Source: Helicobacter suis (GTDB lineage Bacteria > Campylobacterota > Campylobacteria > Campylobacterales > Helicobacteraceae). Taken from it: a DNA stretch of 64,000 bases. Under the pieces are notes generated by a model. It was not told the DNA's origin. It saw only the letters and a list, made by a program, of their open reading frames with translations, and did no database searches. Within the stretch, counting starts at the first letter, position 1; each line of letters starts with the position of its first letter. Shown piece by piece: positions 58,801 to 64,000 of the stretch. The stretch spans positions 1 to 64,000 of the forward strand of contig NZ_CABIKG010000008.1 in the NCBI RefSeq assembly GCF_902196125.1, written 5' to 3'. The position numbers and the translations under genes are program-made.

Positions 58801-59427
58801 TTAAAAATACCAGGTGTGGGATACAAACATACTGTAATCGCGCACAAATTTAGATCCTAATTCTGTATCAAAGGGAAATTTAAATCCCACTTCTATAGAT
58901 ACATCGTGATAGAGAATTACCGTTTGGAAACGAATACCCACTTCTCCTAAAACCCTAAAATAAGTTTTCTTGAAAGTAAAGCTAGTAAAGGATCTATAAT
59001 TTTCTACGAAAAAATCGCGTGAAAACTTAGAAGTTGTCCAAGTGTTACCCGCCACCATCATGCCATAAAAAAGGCCCCAGACATTTAAAGGGTTTTTATT
59101 ATATTCAATGACCACATCTGCACCCGCTCCATAAGTAAACATATTGGTTTCAATATTATCTTTTTTATCTAAAATCACATACCCATAGTCTAAAAAGCCA
59201 TAATAACGGGTGTAAAACCAGCGATTAAGGGGATTGTATTCATAGCCATACATGATAGTCGCCCCCTCAATGGTACGGTAGTTTGTCTTGGTCTGGCCAT
59301 TTTGGATTGTATCATAGTGCATTTGCCCCAAAAGATACTCACTAAGTAGAAAAGTACGACTCTTAGCCGCCTTGATTGGGGATAATAAAGCCAAAAGTAC
59401 CCCTACCACGCATATTAGCTTTTGCAT
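58801..59427 (-). CDS. Helicobacter outer membrane protein, short barrel
   Basis: 208 residues, signal peptide ending at IKA (about 20). Strands such as WFYTRYYGFLDYGYVIL and GLFYGMMVAGNTWTT match the family, C-terminal TWYF ends in Phe. Similar to the 23234 protein. Specific role unknown. Confidence 0.8.
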   Translation of the reverse strand: MQKLICVVGVLLALLSPIKAAKSRTFLLSEYLLGQMHYDTIQNGQTKTNYRTIEGATIMYGYEYNPLNRWFYTRYYGFLDYGYVILDKKDNIETNMFTYGAGADVVIEYNKNPLNVWGLFYGMMVAGNTWTTSKFSRDFFVENYRSFTSFTFKKTYFRVLGEVGIRFQTVILYHDVSIEVGFKFPFDTELGSKFVRDYSMFVSHTWYF

Positions 59428-59449
59428 GGGATTTAAGGGGGTTTCAAGA

Positions 59450-59830
59450 TTAATAATTGTGGTTTAGAGGCGAGGCTAAATTATCTTGGTGATTAGTCCA
59501 GTTTTGTAGAATATTGCCATTTTGAGGGCTATAAAGTGGACCAGTCCCTTGAGTTGCCTCTTGGATCGCATTTTCCTCATCTACAAGTTGATCAACCCTT
59601 TCTGTTGTCTTAGCATTATCAGCCTTATGCTCTAACTCAGACTCTAAAGCCGCATCTTGTTGTGCTGGAGTCATTTTATTGAGTGCACGGGCATCTGCGG
59701 GCTTAGCTTGTTGGCTTGAAGATTTAGAAGATTTATGGGTGTCTTTACAACCCTGAATCAAAATCCCAGCTGAGACAAGTACAGAGATGCTTAAAACCCT
59801 TAAAATTTGTTTGAGAGGGGAGTACTTCAT
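59450..59830 (-). CDS. Small lipoprotein, unknown function
   Basis: 126 residues, lipobox LIQGC (Cys28), then a Ser/Gln/Ala-rich hydrophilic tail with helical stretch (about 52-95). ATG with AAAGGAAC ahead. It precedes the outer membrane protein by 22 bases, so probably one transcript. Divergent from recG. Confidence 0.72.
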   Translation of the reverse strand: MKYSPLKQILRVLSISVLVSAGILIQGCKDTHKSSKSSSQQAKPADARALNKMTPAQQDAALESELEHKADNAKTTERVDQLVDEENAIQEATQGTGPLYSPQNGNILQNWTNHQDNLASPLNHNY

Positions 59831-59908
59831 TTATGTTCCTTTTTTTGGGCTATAATAATCATGATTTGTTAAAATAAAATTAATGATTGATTAAAATAAA
59901 ATAAAAGA

Positions 59909-61798
59909 ATGATCATGGAGTGGACAAAAACAGGTGGAGGCGGGATTAAACCGGATATGGATTTAGGATTAGGCGTTTCTTTAACCTCTTTTTTAGAATT
60001 GCTTTTAAACCCTCCTAAGAGTTATACACCATATTATATTTTAGAAAATTTAGAACCCGGGGCACTGGGCTGTTTGGAGGTGGATTATATAAACATGCAT
60101 AAAGGGAATGTATTAAAAATTAATACACAAGTTAAAACTACAGGGCAGGTTTTAGAATTGGTTTGTTTTAACTACACCCCCTATCATACCAAACACTTTT
60201 CCCAAAAAAGCTATTTTGTCTATGGCAAGTTAAGCCTTAATCCTTACACCCAAGTTTTACAGATGATTAACCCTAAAATTATTACACAGCCAAACACCAT
60301 AACCCTACACTTTGATAAAGCATGCCAAAAAATCACCTCTTTTAACCAACAACGGCAGTATAAAACTTATAAAGATTATTGTTTAAGTATCCTCACCCCT
60401 TACAATTTGCATAAACTCACCGCTTTAGGCGTATCTGTAGAGATGATAGAGAGTTTACACATGCTTTTTTATCCCACCTTACAATTTGCACTAGATCATG
60501 CAAGCAAAGGCCTACATGGCAAGTACTTAGAGAGTTTAAAATGCATAGAGGCTATGGCTTATATGCTAGCCTTAAGCGGAAAAACACTCCATGCCCCTAG
60601 TAAATTTAGCGGGCATGCGAATATACAAGCCTTGCAAGAATTTTTAGACAAATTACCCTTTACTCTCACGCCTGATCAACAAAAAGCCATTTCTAGTATT
60701 AAGCAAGATTTAGAAGGAAAAATAGCGACAAAACGCCTGGTTATGGGAGATGTTGGGTCGGGAAAAACGATGGTGATTTTAGCTAGTGTGGCTTTAGCAT
60801 CGCCTTATAAAAGTTTATTAATGGCCCCTACAAGCATTTTAGCCAAACAGATTTATACAGAAGCTCTTAAATTTCTACCCCCCTCTATTAAACCTCTCTT
60901 GTTACTAGGGGGGTGGTCTAAAAAAATGCAAAAATCCATCCATGAAGCCACTTTTATTATAGGCACCACCACACTTTTATACACCCCCCTAGACACCTCA
61001 CAAGTGGCTTTAGTTTTAAGCGATGAGCAACACCGCTTTGGCACTAAACAACGCCATGCCTTACAAACACTGGCCACACATGCAACGGGTAAACCCCATT
61101 ACCTGCAATTTTCAGCAACGCCTATTCCTAGAACTTTAGCGATGATGGGGGCTAAGTTTGTTGCAACAAGTTTGCTTAGAGATAAACCCTACCACAAGGA
61201 TATTAAAACACACATCATCGGTAAGAAGGATTTTACAAAACTCTTAGAGCATATCCAAGAACAAATTGCGCAGGATAGACAAGTGGCTATTATTTACCCT
61301 CTAGTAGAAGAGAGCCAAAAAATGGATTATCTTTCTTTGAAAGAGGGAGCGCCTTATTGGCAAAAACGGTTTGAAAAAGTTTGTGTGGTGAGTGGTAAGC
61401 ATAAGGATAAAGAGGAAATCATGGAAACCTTTGCTAAACAAGGGCAGATTTTATTAGCCACAACTTTAATTGAGGTGGGGATTAGCTTGCCTAAGCTTTC
61501 AACAATTATTATTGTAGGGCCTGAGCGCTTAGGTTTAGCGACTTTACACCAGCTTAGGGGACGGGTTGCACGGCTAGGGGGTGAGGGCTATTGCTATCTT
61601 TTCACGCACCAAAGTGATAACACACGTCTATTAGATTTTAGCCAGACTCTTGATGGTTTTGAGATCGCTAATTTAGATTTAAAATACCGCCATTCAGGGG
61701 ATTTACTCCATGGTAAAGAACAAAGTGGGAATCATTTTAATTTTTTAGATTTAAGTGAAGATCAACACCTTATTACAAGAGTAAGCGCTCTGTTTTAG
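59909..61798 (+). CDS. recG: ATP-dependent DNA helicase RecG
   Basis: Remodels stalled forks and branched DNA. 629 residues, slightly short for the family (wedge domain reduced) as in other Helicobacter. GDVGSGKT (280-287), LSDEQHRFG (DEQH box) and LHQLRGRVAR (motif VI). ATG at 59909. A TATAAT at 59851-59856 may serve it. Confidence 0.94.
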   Translation: MIMEWTKTGGGGIKPDMDLGLGVSLTSFLELLLNPPKSYTPYYILENLEPGALGCLEVDYINMHKGNVLKINTQVKTTGQVLELVCFNYTPYHTKHFSQKSYFVYGKLSLNPYTQVLQMINPKIITQPNTITLHFDKACQKITSFNQQRQYKTYKDYCLSILTPYNLHKLTALGVSVEMIESLHMLFYPTLQFALDHASKGLHGKYLESLKCIEAMAYMLALSGKTLHAPSKFSGHANIQALQEFLDKLPFTLTPDQQKAISSIKQDLEGKIATKRLVMGDVGSGKTMVILASVALASPYKSLLMAPTSILAKQIYTEALKFLPPSIKPLLLLGGWSKKMQKSIHEATFIIGTTTLLYTPLDTSQVALVLSDEQHRFGTKQRHALQTLATHATGKPHYLQFSATPIPRTLAMMGAKFVATSLLRDKPYHKDIKTHIIGKKDFTKLLEHIQEQIAQDRQVAIIYPLVEESQKMDYLSLKEGAPYWQKRFEKVCVVSGKHKDKEEIMETFAKQGQILLATTLIEVGISLPKLSTIIIVGPERLGLATLHQLRGRVARLGGEGYCYLFTHQSDNTRLLDFSQTLDGFEIANLDLKYRHSGDLLHGKEQSGNHFNFLDLSEDQHLITRVSALF

Positions 61799-61828
61799 TT
61801 GGGTTATTAAATTAAACCCTAGTCATGC

Positions 61829-61834
61829 TATAAT
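61829..61834 (+). promoter_or_regulatory. Extended -10 of the cco operon
   Basis: TGCTATAAT, an extended -10 box, 32 bases before the ccoN ATG. Confidence 0.6.
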
Positions 61835-61866
61835 GGGGTTTGCGTGAATTTTTTTATTAAAGGAGA

Positions 61867-63381
61867 ATGATGGATATAAGCATGCAACAGGGTTATGCCC
61901 GCAGTGCAACTACCACGACTAAAGCGGTTGCTGAATATGACTATTCAATTGCGCGTTTATTTATCATTGCTATGATTGCCTTTGGAGTCATTGGCATGCT
62001 TGTTGGGGTGATTTTAGCTTTCCAGTTAGCTTTCCCAAAACTTAACTATATTTTAGGCGAATATGGCATTTTTGGGCGTTTGCGGCCTGTGCACACAAAC
62101 GGGGTGATTTATGGCTTTAGTTTAGGTGGGATTTGGGCTAGCTGGTATTACATTGGACAAAGGGTTTTAAAAATCACCTACCATGACTATCCTTTTTTAA
62201 GGGCGGTGGGTTATTTACACTTTTGGATCTGGATTCTTGCTTTAATCTTGGGTGTGGTGAGTTTGCTAGGGGGGATTACCCAAAGTAAGGAATATGCCGA
62301 ATTAGCTTGGCCCTTAGATATTTTAGTAGTGATTGTTTGGGTGCTTTGGGGAGTTAGCATGTTTGGGAGTATGGGGGTTAGACGCGAAAATACAATTTAT
62401 GTCTCCCTTTGGTATTACATCGCCACTTATGTGGGCATTGCAGTACTTTATATTTTCAATAATCTCTCTATCCCCACTTATTTGGTAGCCCATGTTGGCA
62501 GTGTATGGCACTCTATTTCTTTATATGCCGGTAGCAATGATGCGCTTGTACAGTGGTGGTGGGGGCATAATGCAGTGGCCTTTGTCTTTACTAGTGGAAT
62601 CATCGGTACAATTTATTATTTCTTGCCCAAAGAATGCGGACAGCCTATATTTTCTTATAAACTCACCTTGTTCTCTTTTTGGAGTTTGATGTTTGTCTAT
62701 ATCTGGGCAGGAGGCCACCACTTGATTTACTCCACCGTGCCAGATTGGGTACAAACCCTTTCTTCTGTTTTCTCTGTTATTCTCATTATTCCCTCTTGGG
62801 GGACGGCTATTAATTTACTTTTAACCTTAAGAGGACAGTGGCATCAGCTTAAAGAATCGCCCTTAATTAAGTTTTTGGTTTTAGCTAGCACCTTTTACAT
62901 GCTCTCTACCCTAGAAGGTTCTATTCAGGCTATCCGTTCGGTTAATGCACTTGCCCACTTTACCGATTGGATCATCGGACATGTACATGACGGCGTGTTA
63001 GGTTGGGTTGGTTTTACTCTTATCGCTGCAGTTTATCATATGGTTCCTCGAGTCTTTAAACGCGAAATTTATTCAGGAAAGCTCATGGATGTGCAATTTT
63101 GGTTGATGAGTTTAGGCATTGTGCTTTATTTCTCATCTATGTGGATTGCAGGAATCACTCAGGGCATGATGTGGCGCGATGTGGATCAATACGGCAACTT
63201 GGTTTATCAATTCATGGATACCGTGCGGGTGTTATTCCCTTATTATGTTATCCGTGGCATTGGGGGTAGTTTGTATCTTGTTGGATTTTTCATTTTCCTT
63301 TACAATGTCATCATGACCATTCAAAAAGGTAAAGTGTTAGAAAAAGAACCCGCTTATGCTACACCTATGGGCGTGTATTAA
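61867..63381 (+). CDS. ccoN: cbb3-type cytochrome c oxidase subunit I
   Basis: Catalytic heme-copper subunit of the high-affinity terminal oxidase, suited to microaerobic life. 504 residues, 12 helices. HTNGVIYG carries a low-spin heme His; WWWGHNAVAF and GGHHLIYSTVPDW bind copper B; GHVHDGVLGW carries heme ligands. AAAGGAGA precedes ATG. First gene of ccoNO(QP). Confidence 0.96.
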   Translation: MMDISMQQGYARSATTTTKAVAEYDYSIARLFIIAMIAFGVIGMLVGVILAFQLAFPKLNYILGEYGIFGRLRPVHTNGVIYGFSLGGIWASWYYIGQRVLKITYHDYPFLRAVGYLHFWIWILALILGVVSLLGGITQSKEYAELAWPLDILVVIVWVLWGVSMFGSMGVRRENTIYVSLWYYIATYVGIAVLYIFNNLSIPTYLVAHVGSVWHSISLYAGSNDALVQWWWGHNAVAFVFTSGIIGTIYYFLPKECGQPIFSYKLTLFSFWSLMFVYIWAGGHHLIYSTVPDWVQTLSSVFSVILIIPSWGTAINLLLTLRGQWHQLKESPLIKFLVLASTFYMLSTLEGSIQAIRSVNALAHFTDWIIGHVHDGVLGWVGFTLIAAVYHMVPRVFKREIYSGKLMDVQFWLMSLGIVLYFSSMWIAGITQGMMWRDVDQYGNLVYQFMDTVRVLFPYYVIRGIGGSLYLVGFFIFLYNVIMTIQKGKVLEKEPAYATPMGVY

Positions 63382-63390
63382 GGAGAGTTG

Positions 63391-64000
63391 ATGTTTAGCT
63401 TTTTAGAAAAAAACCCTTTCTTCTTTACGCTAGCCTTTGTGGTGGCTTTTGCCGTAGCGGGTATCGTTGAGGTTTTGCCTAATTTCTTTAAGTCTGCTAG
63501 GCCTATTGAGGGGCTTAAACCCTATAATATTTTAGAAACAGCCGGGCGTCAGGTTTATATCCAAGAGGGTTGTTATAACTGCCATTCTCAACTTATCCGC
63601 CCTTTCCAAGCAGAAGTACAACGCTATGGGGCTTATAGCTTGAGTGGGGAATATGCCTACGATCGCCCTTTTTTATGGGGTTCTAGGCGTATTGGACCAG
63701 ATTTACACCGCGTAGGCGATGTGCGCACCACTGCTTGGCATGAAAAACACATGTTTGAACCCTCAAGTGTTGTGCCCGGTAGTATCATGCCTGCTTATAG
63801 GCATTTATTTAGTAAAAATGTAGATTTTGATACGGCTTTTGCAGAGGCTTATACCCAAAAAGAAGTTTTCCATGTCCCCTATGATAAACCCGGTGGGGTG
63901 AAACTTGGCAACATGCAAGAGGCTAAAAAACTCTTTTTAGAGGAAGCCAAAGGTATTGTAGCCAACATGCAAAATCCTCAAATTAAAGAAGCGCTTAAAA
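63391..64000 (+). CDS. ccoO: cbb3-type oxidase subunit II, partial (3' end outside window)
   Basis: Membrane-anchored mono-heme cytochrome c. The frame is open to the window edge (203 codons). One N-terminal helix (about 9-30), heme site CYNCH (61-65), and SIMPAYRH with the likely Met ligand. Starts nine bases after ccoN with AAGGAGAG. Confidence 0.95.
   Translation, partial: MFSFLEKNPFFFTLAFVVAFAVAGIVEVLPNFFKSARPIEGLKPYNILETAGRQVYIQEGCYNCHSQLIRPFQAEVQRYGAYSLSGEYAYDRPFLWGSRRIGPDLHRVGDVRTTAWHEKHMFEPSSVVPGSIMPAYRHLFSKNVDFDTAFAEAYTQKEVFHVPYDKPGGVKLGNMQEAKKLFLEEAKGIVANMQNPQIKEALK

Overview
The window is a piece of a Helicobacter chromosome. Nearly every core gene has a close counterpart in H. 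pylori, several blocks keep H. pylori gene order (rppH-lysC-hobA-holB-folP; mfd-ccmA-csd1-csd2-folC-lptE-leuS-secF-secD-yajC-nhaA-addA; rsmD-fliL-acpS; ccoN-ccoO), and Helicobacter-type outer membrane proteins and a FlaA flagellin are present. The blocks are joined differently from H. pylori and the base composition looks somewhat more GC-rich, so I infer a gastric non-pylori species, perhaps near H. suis. The species is a guess.

Layout. 0-5 kb: a Mu-type transposase fragment at the left edge, a secreted alpha/beta hydrolase, a phosphoethanolamine transferase with a (GA)13 tract, and a TauE/SafE permease followed by a dispersed repeat. 5-19 kb: an orphan VirB11-like ATPase, kdsB, a thioredoxin, tRNA-fMet and tRNA-Gln, serine use (sdaA, sdaC), the folP-holB-hobA-lysC-rppH cluster, cytochrome c553, hemW, flaA and lactate permease. 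19-25 kb: a ThiE/TenI-like gene without a normal start codon, atpB, glmU, fliP, an outer membrane protein, an FlgG-like rod gene and dedA. 25-30 kb: a small lipoprotein, two paralogous outer membrane proteins (one with a T14 tract in its signal peptide) and 1.1 kb of repeat-rich DNA without genes. 30-48 kb: ytfJ, waaF and the long mfd-to-addA block for repair, cell shape, folate, LPS transport, leucyl-tRNA and Sec export. 48-54 kb: a decayed gene and a five-gene operon of pepF with four poorly known proteins. 54-64 kb: an LPP20-like lipoprotein, acpS-fliL-rsmD, lepA followed by a second copy of the dispersed repeat, another outer membrane protein and lipoprotein, recG, ccoN and the start of ccoO.

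Themes. Several genes act on the envelope: KdsB and WaaF make the LPS core, LptE-like helps export it, EptA-like modifies lipid A, Csd1/Csd2/CcmA set the helical cell shape, and SecDF/YajC drive export. Three genes carry simple-sequence tracts that could switch them on and off (eptA-like, an outer membrane protein, nhaA).

The least ordinary material is non-coding. Two roughly 265-bp copies of a structured repeat abut the 3' ends of tauE and lepA. Each has terminal hairpins with the same loop, which suggests a transposase-less IS200/IS605 derivative or an orphan TnpB-guide-RNA-like end. A further degenerate repeat cluster lies upstream of the outer membrane protein pair.
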